From Flexivirga caeni (lineage in GTDB: Bacteria > Actinomycetota > Actinomycetes > Actinomycetales > Dermatophilaceae), in contig NZ_RJJQ01000005.1 in assembly GCF_003724155.1 (NCBI RefSeq), positions 113,325-177,324 on the forward strand: a stretch of 64,000 nt of DNA. The letters are read 5' to 3'. Below, piece by piece: positions 46,071-55,521 of this stretch (positions are counted from its first letter, which is position 1; every line of letters begins with the position of its first letter). The notes beneath the pieces are model-generated. The model searched no databases and was not told the origin of the DNA. It was given only the letters and a program-made list of their open reading frames with translations. Made by a program: the position numbers and the translations under genes.

Positions 46071-47780
46071 GTGCGCTGCCTCCGGCTGCCACGACCGCGT
46101 CGGTCCGGCGCGCTGGTCCGCTTCCTCCGCAGGCGTTCCGCGACCGGCTTGATCGTCGGCTGGCTGGCGCTGCTGGTCAGCTTCGCGCCCAGCCTGCTGC
46201 CGCGGCCCTGGTATGTGCAGGCGGTCGCGACCGCCATCTCGGCACTGACCGGGTATGCCGTAGGCGCACTGCTCGGTTCGATCGGTTCTGTCGCGGGTGG
46301 CTGGCTCGGTGTGCGGATCGAGATCCGCGACGACCGGCACCGCACCCGAGTGCATCTGGTGCTCTGGGCGCTCGCCGGCCTCATCACGGTCACGCTCTGG
46401 TTCGCCGGATTCCGGGGGCGCCGGCACAGCGCCCGTCTGGTCGGGTTGCACGCCCCATCCCTGGGCGGCGATGCGGTGTCGCTGATTGCAGCCCTGCTGC
46501 TCACCGGTGTGGTGATGGGCCTGATCTGGACGATCCGCGGAGTCTTCCGGGCGTCCCGGTTCGTGCTCGGCTTCGCGCTTCCTAAACCGGTTGCCGGACT
46601 CGTGGCAGTCTGCCTCGTCGCGGTCAGCGGAGCCTGGCTGACTCGCAGCGTGATCGCCGCCCGCGGATTCGAGGCGCTGTCGGCGTCGGCGGCGCACGTC
46701 AACAACAGCCCGCCGCAAGGGCTGCACGCGCCGACGTCACGGCTGGTTTCCGGCGGCCCGGGCGCGACGCAGCCCTGGCGGGACCTCGGCCGCGAAGGCG
46801 AGATCTATACGGCGCACACCCCGACCGCGGCGCAACTGCGCGCGCTGACCGGCCGGCCCGCCATCCCACCGATCCGGCTGTATGCCGCGCCCGAGACGGG
46901 CGCCGTCGACGCGCACGAGCTGGTCGACACCATCGTGCGGGAGATCGACCGCACCGGCGCACTGAACCGCAAGTACCTCAACGTGGTCGGCACTACTGGC
47001 AGCGGCTGGGTCGACGAATACAACGTGCGCAGCCTGGAAGCACTGACCGACGGGAACGTCGCGACGATCGCCGTGCAGTATTCCTTCCTGCCGAGCATCG
47101 CCCAGTTCCTCACCAACCGGTCCCTGCCCGCGCATGTCGGCGCGGAACTGGTCGAGCGGATCATCCGGCTGGTTGACGCCCGGCCGGCCCCGCATCGCCC
47201 GAAGCTGCTGCTGTCCGGTGAGTCGCTCGGCGCGCTGAGCACCGAGTCGGCCTTCACCACCGGCACAGAGGTGCTGGACTCCGTGGACGGAGCGTTGTGG
47301 AGCGGCACGCCGAACGCCACACCGCTCTGGCGCAATCTGACTGCCGCGCGCCAGAAGGGCAGCCCGGAGGTCGCACCGGTCATCGACAACGGGGCCAACA
47401 TCCGCTTCGCCGGGAACCCGCAGCAGATCACCACCGATGCCTACGGCCGGCCGCTGGCCACGTGGGGCTACCCGCGCGTGCTGTTCATGCAACACCCGTC
47501 CGATCCGATCGTGTGGTGGGACCCGTCGCTGCTCTACCGGCAGCCGGCGTGGACCCGGGAGCGGGCCGGGTTCGACGTCGACAAGGACCTCTCCTGGTAT
47601 CCGCTGGTGACCTTCTGGCTGACCACCGTCGACCTGATCTCGGCCAACGACACCGGTGGCGGGCACGGTCACCGGTACCGCGCCGAGCTCGTCAACGGCT
47701 GGGCGGCCGTGCTCGGCGTGTCGGTCACGCCCGCCGAGAAGGCGAAGATCGTCGCATCCGTGGAGTCCCTGACGACCTGA
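46071..47780 (+). CDS. Membrane-anchored alpha/beta-hydrolase (Abhydrolase_9 type)
   Basis: The 569-residue protein has four or five N-terminal membrane helices (to about residue 195) followed by an alpha/beta-hydrolase domain with the nucleophile elbow LLSGESLGA. The domain order matches Abhydrolase_9_N plus Abhydrolase_9. A serine esterase or lipase activity at the membrane is likely; the substrate is unknown. GTG at 46071 is seven bases after the previous stop, so the two genes are probably cotranscribed. Confidence 0.8.
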   Translation: MRCLRLPRPRRSGALVRFLRRRSATGLIVGWLALLVSFAPSLLPRPWYVQAVATAISALTGYAVGALLGSIGSVAGGWLGVRIEIRDDRHRTRVHLVLWALAGLITVTLWFAGFRGRRHSARLVGLHAPSLGGDAVSLIAALLLTGVVMGLIWTIRGVFRASRFVLGFALPKPVAGLVAVCLVAVSGAWLTRSVIAARGFEALSASAAHVNNSPPQGLHAPTSRLVSGGPGATQPWRDLGREGEIYTAHTPTAAQLRALTGRPAIPPIRLYAAPETGAVDAHELVDTIVREIDRTGALNRKYLNVVGTTGSGWVDEYNVRSLEALTDGNVATIAVQYSFLPSIAQFLTNRSLPAHVGAELVERIIRLVDARPAPHRPKLLLSGESLGALSTESAFTTGTEVLDSVDGALWSGTPNATPLWRNLTAARQKGSPEVAPVIDNGANIRFAGNPQQITTDAYGRPLATWGYPRVLFMQHPSDPIVWWDPSLLYRQPAWTRERAGFDVDKDLSWYPLVTFWLTTVDLISANDTGGGHGHRYRAELVNGWAAVLGVSVTPAEKAKIVASVESLTT

Positions 47781-47858
47781 GACCGTCCTGAGTCCGGTCG
47801 GGCGAATCGTTCGGCTGATTTCGGTGTGCGGCAGGGCGCCGGGTGAAAGGCTGTAGCC

Positions 47859-48701
47859 GTGTTACGGACGCTGAGCGGAGCGCGGTCCCTCGGGCCCGGC
47901 GACTTCTCCGAGGCGTTGGACCTGTGCGCGGTCGATCCGCTGGCCAACGTCTTCGTGGCGGCGCGCCTCCTGGAGGGCGGTCCGGCGTTCGCGGCGGCGC
48001 TGCTGGGCGTCGACGAGGGCCGCCGGCTGCGTTCGGTGTGCTGGACCTCGGCGAATGTCGTGCCCATCGGCGCGGACGATGCGGCGCTGGACGCGTTTGC
48101 CGGGCGGCTGCGGCGCAAGCGGCGGCGTTGTTCGTCCATCTTCGGCGACGCGGAGCAGGTGCTCGGCCTGTGGGCGCGGCTGGAGCGCCACTGGGGTGAC
48201 GCCCGTTCGGTGCGGCGGGATCAGCCGATGATGGCGGTCTCCGCGCCGCCGAGCACCGGCTGCGACCCGATCGACGGGCGAGTGCGCCCCGCTCGGCCGG
48301 ACGAGGTCGACCTGGTGCTGCCCGCCTCGGCTGCGATGTTCACCGAGGAGATCGGCTATCCGCCATACGTCGGCTCCGATCGCGACTACCGGCGGATGGT
48401 CAGTGCGCTGATCGGCGCCGGGCACACCTACGTCATCATCGAGGGCGGCCGCGTCGTCTTCAAGGCGGACATCGGCTCCCTCGCTGCCGGAGTTGCCCAA
48501 TTGCAGGGCGTATGGGTCGCTCCGGACTCTCGCGGTCAGGGGCTGGCGGAGCCGGCCATGCGCGCGGTCGTGCAACACATCCTCGAGACCACCGCGTCGA
48601 CCGTCACGCTCTACGTCAACAACTACAACGAACCGGCGCTGCGCACCTACCACGCGGCCGGGTTCCGTCAGGTCGGGACGTTCGCCACCGTCATCCTGTG
48701 A
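47859..48701 (+). CDS. GNAT acetyltransferase with DUF4081 domain
   Basis: The 280-residue protein has an N-terminal DUF4081 half and a C-terminal GNAT half with VWVAPDSRGQGLAEPAMRAV (acetyl-CoA loop) and VNNYNEPALRTYHAAGF. The pair of domains is common downstream of ispG in actinobacteria. The substrate is unknown. GTG start with GAAAGG upstream. The last 11 bases overlap the convergent CoA-transferase gene. Confidence 0.87.
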   Translation: MLRTLSGARSLGPGDFSEALDLCAVDPLANVFVAARLLEGGPAFAAALLGVDEGRRLRSVCWTSANVVPIGADDAALDAFAGRLRRKRRRCSSIFGDAEQVLGLWARLERHWGDARSVRRDQPMMAVSAPPSTGCDPIDGRVRPARPDEVDLVLPASAAMFTEEIGYPPYVGSDRDYRRMVSALIGAGHTYVIIEGGRVVFKADIGSLAAGVAQLQGVWVAPDSRGQGLAEPAMRAVVQHILETTASTVTLYVNNYNEPALRTYHAAGFRQVGTFATVIL

Positions 48702-50067
48702 CCGGCTCGTCGTCGATCCACCACTCGGGCGGATCGACGCCGTAACGGCGCGGCGCCGACGGGAAATCGAGCGGCACGCCGTTGGCGAACGCCGGTGGTC
48801 GCACGTATTCGATTGTCCCGTATGGCGATCGGGCCGTCGCCGACCACAGCGGGCAGTCGGGTCCGTCGAACTCGAACTCCGGATCGAGCTCCGGCGCCGG
48901 ATGCGCCAGCAGCCAGTCACCGGTCCGGGCCAGCGCCAGGCGCGCACTCGCGCCGCCCTCGTGCGGGCGACGCGCCAGCAGCCGCATGGCCGTGGTCGCC
49001 ATCAGATATCCGGTCGCGTGGTCGAGTGCCTGCACGGGCAGCGCGCCGGGCGCGCCGGAGGCGTCCGCGTAGGTGGTGGCGATGCCGCTCACCGCCTGGA
49101 CAATGCTGTCGAAACCGCGCTGGCCGCCCCACGGGCCAGTGTCACCCCACGCGGACAGCTCGACAACCACCAGGTGGGGATGATCCGACAGCAGGCTGGC
49201 TGCGTCGAGGCCGAAGCGGGCGAGCGCACCCGGCCGGTAAGCACTGAGCACGATGTCGGCCGAAGTAGTGAGTTCCCGCGCCCGGCGAAGGTCCTGCGCG
49301 GTGGTGAAGTCGAGTTCCGCCGTCCGCTTGGCGAAACCGGTGTCCAGGTGCTGGTCGAGCAGCTCCGGCCGGGCCGGATTGTCGATGCGCAGGACGTCGG
49401 CACCGAGTGCTCCGAGGAAGCGGGCGGCGGTCGGCCCGGCGATCACCCGGGTCAGGTCCAGCACTCGAATCCCCTGCAATGGCAGGGAGGCCGACGTTTC
49501 GAGCGGGCGTCGCCCTCCGGTCGGCATGCCGAGGCTGATCAGCGGCCGGTCGGCGATGGCGGCCACGTGATGCGGGTGCTCTCGCCATACCTGGGCAGTG
49601 CGCACCGCGCCGGCGATGCCGCCGGCGGCGCGCAGGGTCTGCTCCAGTTCGAGCGCCTCCCGCCCCCGGATGGCAGCGGCGAGTTCCTCCCGGCTGGTGG
49701 CGTGCAGCTGGCTGCGCAGCACCGCGGCGTGATGCGGGTAGTTGGCGTGCAATCGGATCCAGCCGTCCCTCGTGCGATAGAAACCGGACAGGGCACCCCA
49801 CGGCTTCACCGGCTCGTCGTCGACCCGGAGCCGGCCGATGGACCCGAACGAGGCAGCCACCAGGCCACTGGACACGAAACACTGCCAAGCTGAATCACGG
49901 TAAAAAGCAAGGGAATTGGCGGCCGATGCGGCAGCCGCGACGCTCGCGACCGCGAGACCTTCGACGTCCAGCGGCCCGTCCCAGATGCGGCGCGGGCCGC
50001 GGGCCAGCGGGTCGGTGGCCCAGGGCAGCGGCAGGACCGGCCAGGCCGGGGTGTCGGGATCGGTCAC
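48691..50067 (-). CDS. CaiB/BaiF family CoA-transferase (class III)
   Basis: The 458-residue protein has LPLQGIRVLDLTRVIAGPTA, FLGALGADVLRIDNP and DIVLSAYRPGALARFGLD, the signatures of formyl-CoA/carnitine CoA-transferases. The usual acid nucleophile should lie near the strand before GFDSIVQAVSG but was not assigned. An extra N-terminal ~180 residues resemble a degenerate second copy of the domain. Substrates unknown. GTG overlaps the PNPOX stop, so both are in one operon. Confidence 0.82.
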   Translation of the reverse strand: MTDPDTPAWPVLPLPWATDPLARGPRRIWDGPLDVEGLAVASVAAAASAANSLAFYRDSAWQCFVSSGLVAASFGSIGRLRVDDEPVKPWGALSGFYRTRDGWIRLHANYPHHAAVLRSQLHATSREELAAAIRGREALELEQTLRAAGGIAGAVRTAQVWREHPHHVAAIADRPLISLGMPTGGRRPLETSASLPLQGIRVLDLTRVIAGPTAARFLGALGADVLRIDNPARPELLDQHLDTGFAKRTAELDFTTAQDLRRARELTTSADIVLSAYRPGALARFGLDAASLLSDHPHLVVVELSAWGDTGPWGGQRGFDSIVQAVSGIATTYADASGAPGALPVQALDHATGYLMATTAMRLLARRPHEGGASARLALARTGDWLLAHPAPELDPEFEFDGPDCPLWSATARSPYGTIEYVRPPAFANGVPLDFPSAPRRYGVDPPEWWIDDEPVTG

Positions 50068-50756
50068 GGCCGGCTGACGAGGTCGGGGTAGAGCTCCGCG
50101 GCGTACTTCTCGTCGCGGTAGTGCTCGTCCACCGCGGCTGGGTCGTCGCCAGCCCGCCACAACTGCTTGGCGACGTCGGCATACCGCGCGACCGACTCGG
50201 GGTGCCAGCTGGCCGGGTCCCACGCCTTCGCGCGCATCAGCGCCTTGGGGCAGTGGTAGAACACCTCCTCGACGTGCACCACGAGCGCGAGCAGCGGCCG
50301 GTGACCCTTGACCACGAGGTCGTCGAAGAACGGTCCGTCGGTGACCAGCTGCGCAACACCGTTGACCCGCAACGTGTCCTGGCGACCGGGTATGACGAAG
50401 ACGAGCCCGACGTGCGGGTTCGCCAGGATGTTGTGGAAGCCGTCCATGCGCTTGTTCCCGGCACGTTCCGGCAGCACCAGCGTGTGCTCGTCGAGGACGT
50501 GCCCGATGCCGGCCGGATCGCCCTTCGGTGACACGTCGCACCGGCCGTCCGGAGACGCGGTGCCGACGAACACCAGCGGCGACGCGGCCAGCCAGTCCTT
50601 GTCGAGGGGGTGCAGCCGGTCGCGCACCTTGTCCCGGACAGCCGGGTCCGGGACGCCGAAGGCCTCGAGCTGCTCCGTGGACGTCACGGTCGGTAGGTCC
50701 CGGTACCCGTCGGGGAACCGGGGGGCGGACACGTCGGGCGAAAGCGTTGCAGCCAT
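50064..50756 (-). CDS. Pyridoxamine 5'-phosphate oxidase family protein
   Basis: The 230-residue split-barrel flavin-binding protein has LVFVGTASPDGRCDVSPKGD and GFHNILANPHVGLVFVIPGR, typical of the PNPOX-like superfamily (FMN or F420 users). The specific reaction is unknown. TACCGT (50768-50763, minus) is six bases before the ATG, so transcription is probably leaderless. It heads a two-gene operon with the CoA-transferase and is divergent from the AidB-like gene. Confidence 0.82.
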   Translation of the reverse strand: MAATLSPDVSAPRFPDGYRDLPTVTSTEQLEAFGVPDPAVRDKVRDRLHPLDKDWLAASPLVFVGTASPDGRCDVSPKGDPAGIGHVLDEHTLVLPERAGNKRMDGFHNILANPHVGLVFVIPGRQDTLRVNGVAQLVTDGPFFDDLVVKGHRPLLALVVHVEEVFYHCPKALMRAKAWDPASWHPESVARYADVAKQLWRAGDDPAAVDEHYRDEKYAAELYPDLVSRP

Positions 50757-50762
50757 GAGTCG

Positions 50763-50797
50763 ACGGTAGCCCTCCAGCGTGTGCCGGTGCGTAGCCT
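50763..50797. promoter_or_regulatory. Back-to-back leaderless promoters
   Basis: TACCGT (minus, 50768-50763) serves the PNPOX gene and TAGCCT (plus, 50792-50797) serves the AidB-like gene; each is six bases before its ATG. The whole intergenic gap is only 47 bases. Confidence 0.6.
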
Positions 50798-50803
50798 GGG
50801 GCC

Positions 50804-52462
50804 ATGGCGCACGACGTGGACCCCTTCGGACGCACTCCGGCCAATCAGCCTCCGCCGCTGACCGGGCACAACACGGTCGACGGAGATGCGGCCCTGCTCA
50901 GCGCGATCCGGGCGCAGGGGGGTGCGGCGGCGGGCCGGATCATTGACTCGCTGCAGGAACTCGGGCAGCGTGCCGGCTCGGCCGAGGCACGCGAGCACGG
51001 GATGCTCGCCAATCGTCATGAGCCGGTGCTGCGCCCGGTCGACCGCTACGGCGCCCGGCTCGACGAGGTCGACTTCCACCCCAGCTGGCACTGGATGATG
51101 CGCCAGGGCATCGGCTTCGGGCTCGCGGGGGCACCGTGGGTCTCGGCGGACCCACTGCCGCACCTGCGGCGCGCCGCGGCATACATCGCGTGGAGCGCGA
51201 TCGAGCCGGGGCACGGCTGCCCCATGACGATGACGTATGCCGCGGTGCCCGCGCTGCGCGCCGACCCGAGGCTCGCCGACCAGCTCACGCCCGGATTGGC
51301 TTCTACCACCTACGATTTCGGGCTACGTCCGCTGGCGCACAAGCGTGGCCTCCTCGCCGGCATGGGCATGACGGAGAAGCAGGGTGGCTCCGATGTGCGC
51401 ACCAACGTCACCGTCGCGCTGCCGGGTGCCGACGGCAGCTACCGGCTCACCGGGCACAAGTGGTTCACCTCGGCACCGATGAACGACCTGTTCCTGGTGC
51501 TCGCGCAGGCGCCGGGTGGCCTGACCTGTTTCGTGGTGCCGCGCGTGCTGCCGGACGGCACCCGCAACGGGTTGCACATCGTGCGGCTGAAGGACAAGCT
51601 CGGCAACCGCTCCAACGCGTCCAGTGAGCTGGAGTTCGTCGACACGTTCGCGTCCCGGCTCGGTGACGAGGGCGCGGGCGTGCGCACCATCATCGAGATG
51701 GTGGCGGCGACCCGGCTCGACTGCGTGCTCGGCTCGGCGTCCCTGATGCGGCGCAGCGTTGCCGAGGCGGTCTGGCACGCGCAGCACCGCAGCGCCTTCG
51801 GCGGTGTGCTCGCCGACAAGCCGGCTATGCGAAATGTGCTGGCAGACCTCGCGGTCGAGTCGGAGGCTGGCGCGGCGCTCGGATTGCGGCTGGCGCGAGC
51901 GGCCGACGCGCCCGACGACCCGGGAGAGCGCGCGTTGCGCCGGATTGGGCTGCCACTGGCGAAGTTCTGGGTGTGCAAACGCACCCCGGCGCACGTCGCC
52001 GAGGCGCTCGAAGTGCTGGGCGGCAACGGGTATGTCGAGGAGTCCGGCCTGCCGCTGCTCTTCCGCGAGTCGCCGCTCAACTCGGTGTGGGAGGGCAGTG
52101 GCAACGTCAACGCACTCGACGTGCTCCGGGTGCTGCAGCGGCAGCCGGAGGGCGTGGACGCATGGCGGGACGAGGTGGAGGCGGCCGGTTCGGCGGATTT
52201 GCACGACGGCGTCGTCGAGGTGCTGAAAACCATTGCGAACCTTGCCGACCCGCAGAGTGCGGAGTATGTCGCCCGCTGGCTCGCCGCCCGTATGGCGGTG
52301 CTGTTGCAGGCGTCCTTGCTGATCCGGCAGTCACCGCAGGAGGTCGCCGACGCGTTCCTCGTTTCTCGCGTGCTGGGCCAGCACGCCGGGGTGTTCGGGA
52401 CCCTGCCAGCGGGACTCGACACGGCGGCGATTGTCCGCCGCGCCGCGCCATACCGCGAATGA
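50804..52462 (+). CDS. AidB-like acyl-CoA dehydrogenase family flavoprotein
   Basis: The 552-residue protein resembles E. coli AidB along its length: NQPPPLTGHNTVDGDAAL at the N-terminus, DEVDFHPSWHWMM, GMTEKQGGSDVRTN, LKDKLGNRSNASSELEF and EVLGGNGYVEESGLPLLFRE. It should bind FAD. AidB binds DNA and is induced by alkylation damage in E. coli; whether that role holds here is unknown, and no Ada-type regulator is nearby. The start is a leaderless ATG. Confidence 0.88.
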   Translation: MAHDVDPFGRTPANQPPPLTGHNTVDGDAALLSAIRAQGGAAAGRIIDSLQELGQRAGSAEAREHGMLANRHEPVLRPVDRYGARLDEVDFHPSWHWMMRQGIGFGLAGAPWVSADPLPHLRRAAAYIAWSAIEPGHGCPMTMTYAAVPALRADPRLADQLTPGLASTTYDFGLRPLAHKRGLLAGMGMTEKQGGSDVRTNVTVALPGADGSYRLTGHKWFTSAPMNDLFLVLAQAPGGLTCFVVPRVLPDGTRNGLHIVRLKDKLGNRSNASSELEFVDTFASRLGDEGAGVRTIIEMVAATRLDCVLGSASLMRRSVAEAVWHAQHRSAFGGVLADKPAMRNVLADLAVESEAGAALGLRLARAADAPDDPGERALRRIGLPLAKFWVCKRTPAHVAEALEVLGGNGYVEESGLPLLFRESPLNSVWEGSGNVNALDVLRVLQRQPEGVDAWRDEVEAAGSADLHDGVVEVLKTIANLADPQSAEYVARWLAARMAVLLQASLLIRQSPQEVADAFLVSRVLGQHAGVFGTLPAGLDTAAIVRRAAPYRE

Positions 52463-52469
52463 CGGCTTC

Positions 52470-52509
52470 CTCGGCGAGTGACGGCGCAATTGCACCGTCA
52501 CTCGCCGAG
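52470..52509. terminator. 40-base near-perfect palindrome between convergent genes
   Basis: CTCGGCGAGTGACGG (52470-52484) pairs fully with CCGTCACTCGCCGAG (52495-52509). The ten-base centre is itself palindromic apart from one mismatched pair. It separates the convergent AidB-like and phosphoesterase genes and probably terminates both; no T run follows. Part of the arm recurs just downstream. Confidence 0.6.
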
Positions 52510-52555
52510 TCCGCCGTCACTCAGGGTTCGGGCTCGTGCCCGGGTCAGCGGTGCT

Positions 52556-54202
52556 TCAGTGGTGCCGGTGATGCCGCGGCGGCGTGACGCTGGCGATCGA
52601 GCCGTTCTGGCGCAGCAGCACGCGTGACGCCTCCGGTCGGCAGAAGTCCAGCAGGGACGCGAAGGAGTGCGCGCGTGCGTCGAATGACCCGTTCCGCAGC
52701 TCCGGCAGGCGCCAGTTCTGCTCGATGAACTTGATGATCGACGCCTGTTCCAGCGGGGCGTGCCCGATGTAGTTGACCTTGCTGTATGGCGAGATGACCA
52801 CGAACGGCAGGCGCGGTCCGGGCCCGCAGCGGTCGTCCTGGGCGCCGGTGCGGCCGGCCGGCTCCTTGACCTTCTTGCACATCGGCTCGTTGAGGGCTGG
52901 ATCGTGAGCGCCGGTCAGCACCCGCGAACTCCGGTGGTCGTACCAGCCGTCCGAATCGTCATACGTGACAACGATTGCGGTGCTCTTCCACTCCGGCGAC
53001 TTCTCGATCGCGTTGATCTCCGTGACGAGGAAGTGCTGCTCGTCGATCGGGTCCGAGTAGCCGGCGTGGCCGTCCTGGTAGGCGGGTGCCTTGAGGAACG
53101 ATACCGCCGGCATGTCACGGTGCCGCAGCGCCTTGTTGAACCAGCTCAGGTCATACTGGTGGTTCGCCCGGCCGTCCCGCCCGACCTCGGCCAGCGACCT
53201 CGGCGCCAGGTGGTGCGGATTCGCCGTAGCCTTGTAGTACTGGAACGGGTCGTGATGCGGGCTGTAGTCGACCGACCGGCCACCGCCGACATTGGCGTGC
53301 CCAGCGTCGCACTTGGCGTAGGTTCCCTTGCCCTTGTATGGCGTGGTCGGCGCGAAGCCGCCCTGGAACCAGCCCCACGAGATATGCGCGGCGTCGAGGT
53401 CGTCGCCGATGTTCGTGCCGGTCATCGCAGCGAGGTTGTTGGTCGAGGTGTGGTCGTTGTCGGAGCAGTCGTCAAATGCGGGGTCGGTGTCGGTGGTCTT
53501 GGTCCCGATGCCCTTGGCATTCGGGTGCGAGACGACCTGGCTGTCGTTCACCCGCGCACCGGTCTTGGAATTGACCGCGTACGCGCCGTACGTCTGGCCG
53601 GCGATCAGGTTGAGCGCACCCGGCGTGGACGGCCCGTAGGTCGAGTCGTACATGTTGTCGCTCATCGCATAGTGCTGTGCGTAGTTCCAGAGCCCGGTGA
53701 CGGTGTTGCCGTCGAAGTAGCCCATTGCCAGACCGGGTGCGCCATACTCGCCGGTGCAGGTGTCGACGCTGGTGTTCTGGACGAACTTGTCGTTCTTGCC
53801 GCCGTCCACCGCCTTCTGCTCCGGGTGGTAGGAGTGGTTCTGGTCGCAGGTCACGGCCTCGGCGGGGGAGAGCCGGAAAGGCTTGTAGAGATTGGGGTTC
53901 GAGCGGATCAGGCCGGCGCTCTGCTCGGTGTTGGCGCGAGGCGTATGACGTGCCGCCGTGAACTTCGTGCCGTCGGTGTTCGCCGCGTGGGGGTAGGTCC
54001 CGAAGTAGTGGTCGAAGGAGACGTTCTCGTCGAACAGCACGACTACGTGCTTGATCGGCGTCGTGGTCCGCGAGTGCGGCGGCCGGTGATGGTGCGCCGG
54101 CGTCGCGGCATGTGCCGTCGTCTGCGCTGCAACGGTCGCGCCCGCGGCGAGCAGCACAGCGCTCGCCGATGCGACGGCGAGCAGTGCGGGTTTCTTCTGC
54201 AC
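52556..54202 (-). CDS. Secreted phosphoesterase (phospholipase C/acid phosphatase family)
   Basis: The 548-residue exported protein has a Sec signal with a cleavage-like TTAHAA at about residue 32, then PIKHVVVLFDENVSFDHYFG, the metal-binding start of the PF04185 phosphoesterase family. VVTYDDSDGWYDH and LPFVVISPYSK complete it. The C-terminus is His-rich (PRHHRHH). It may release phosphate or attack phospholipids outside the cell. GTG 54202 was chosen. It follows efeB by 38 bases in one operon. Confidence 0.87.
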   Translation of the reverse strand: MQKKPALLAVASASAVLLAAGATVAAQTTAHAATPAHHHRPPHSRTTTPIKHVVVLFDENVSFDHYFGTYPHAANTDGTKFTAARHTPRANTEQSAGLIRSNPNLYKPFRLSPAEAVTCDQNHSYHPEQKAVDGGKNDKFVQNTSVDTCTGEYGAPGLAMGYFDGNTVTGLWNYAQHYAMSDNMYDSTYGPSTPGALNLIAGQTYGAYAVNSKTGARVNDSQVVSHPNAKGIGTKTTDTDPAFDDCSDNDHTSTNNLAAMTGTNIGDDLDAAHISWGWFQGGFAPTTPYKGKGTYAKCDAGHANVGGGRSVDYSPHHDPFQYYKATANPHHLAPRSLAEVGRDGRANHQYDLSWFNKALRHRDMPAVSFLKAPAYQDGHAGYSDPIDEQHFLVTEINAIEKSPEWKSTAIVVTYDDSDGWYDHRSSRVLTGAHDPALNEPMCKKVKEPAGRTGAQDDRCGPGPRLPFVVISPYSKVNYIGHAPLEQASIIKFIEQNWRLPELRNGSFDARAHSFASLLDFCRPEASRVLLRQNGSIASVTPPRHHRHH

Positions 54203-54240
54203 GGTTTTCCTTCCAGGGGGTTTCGGTGGTGCGGTTGTCG

Positions 54241-55521
54241 CTACGCGAGCAGAGCGCTCCCGTAGAAATCTGTGGTGTCGCGGACGCCCGGCGGTGCGAA
54301 GAAGTAGCTGCCGCCGACCGGGGTGATGTAGTCGACCAGCGGCTCGTCCACCAACCGCTTCTGCACCGCGACGAACTGGCGGTCCAGGTCGGCGTTGAAG
54401 CCGCCGAACATCAGGCCCATGTCGAGGTTGCCGACCGCGTCCACGCCGGCGTCGTAGGAGTAGCCGCGACGCAGGAACTGTGAGTTCGCGGTCTCCGGGG
54501 TGCGCGGATTCGCGACCCGGATGTGACTGTCCAGGGGTATGGCGTTGCCGTTCGGGTCGTTCGAGTAGTTCGGCAGCGACTCCTCGCCGCCGCCGGTCAG
54601 TGGTGCGCCCGAGTCCTTGCGCCGGCCGAACATGCGCTCCTGCTCGGAGGTTGAGACCCGGTCCCAGAACTCCACCAGCATCCGGATCCGGCGCATCACG
54701 TAATAAGTGCCGCCCGCTGCCCAGGACGGTTCCCCCGCACCGGCCCAGACCAGTTCGCCGACCTGTGCGGCGTTGCCGGTGTCCGGCCCGGCGATGCCGT
54801 CCTTGAAGCCGAGCAGGTTGCGCGGGTGACCGGCGGGTTTGGGGGAGGAGGTGAATCCGTCCTGCTTCCAACGGATCTGCATGCCGCCGCGGGTGGCACG
54901 GCATACATCACGCAAGGCGTTGGTGACGACGTCGCGCTCGTAACCCTGCAGGGTGAGGAGCAGGTCGCCGCCGCACCAGGCGGGGTCGAGCTGGTCGTTC
55001 GGGAAGGTGTCCATCGGGCGCAGCCGGCGCGGCTTCGCATCCGCGAGGCCGAACTTTTCGGTGAACACGCCCGGCCCGAACGCGAGGATCGCCTCGAGCG
55101 CGTGGCGTGGCGCGCTCGGCCCGAGGATGCCGCTGCCATCGGTGCCCGCGATGCCGGCGGGTGTCGGCACGCCGCCGCCGATCAGCGCTCGCACGTGCTC
55201 GGTGAGGGTGCGCAGCAGGCCGGTCAGCTCGGCCTTGTTCGAGACGAGCAGATCGAACGACACGATGGTCGCCTCGGGCAGCGGGTCGCCGAGCACGGCG
55301 GTCTGGTGAGCGCCGTGGAAGGGGAGGATCGGTCGCCATGGGTTGCCGCCACCGGCTTTCCCGATCGGGTGATCTCCCGACACCGGACCGGACGGCAGTT
55401 GCGGGTTGGTCGCGGAGGGTGTGGCGTGGGCTGGGCAGGCAGCGAGAGCGGCAGCAGCGCCCGCGCCGCCGGTCGCGAGACCCGCACGGAGGAGCATGGT
55501 GCGTCGGCTGAGATTCGGCAT
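54241..55521 (-). CDS. efeB: Dye-decolorising peroxidase EfeB
   Basis: The 426-residue haem peroxidase has a Tat signal (LSRRTMLLRAGLATGG, ending near residue 33), so it is exported folded. NLLGFKDGIAGPD is the DyP GXXDG motif with the catalytic Asp. RRGYSYD and GLMFGGFNADLDRQF are C-terminal family features. With EfeO it is thought to help ferrous iron uptake. Its ATG directly follows the efeO stop. Confidence 0.92.
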   Translation of the reverse strand: MPNLSRRTMLLRAGLATGGAGAAAALAACPAHATPSATNPQLPSGPVSGDHPIGKAGGGNPWRPILPFHGAHQTAVLGDPLPEATIVSFDLLVSNKAELTGLLRTLTEHVRALIGGGVPTPAGIAGTDGSGILGPSAPRHALEAILAFGPGVFTEKFGLADAKPRRLRPMDTFPNDQLDPAWCGGDLLLTLQGYERDVVTNALRDVCRATRGGMQIRWKQDGFTSSPKPAGHPRNLLGFKDGIAGPDTGNAAQVGELVWAGAGEPSWAAGGTYYVMRRIRMLVEFWDRVSTSEQERMFGRRKDSGAPLTGGGEESLPNYSNDPNGNAIPLDSHIRVANPRTPETANSQFLRRGYSYDAGVDAVGNLDMGLMFGGFNADLDRQFVAVQKRLVDEPLVDYITPVGGSYFFAPPGVRDTTDFYGSALLA

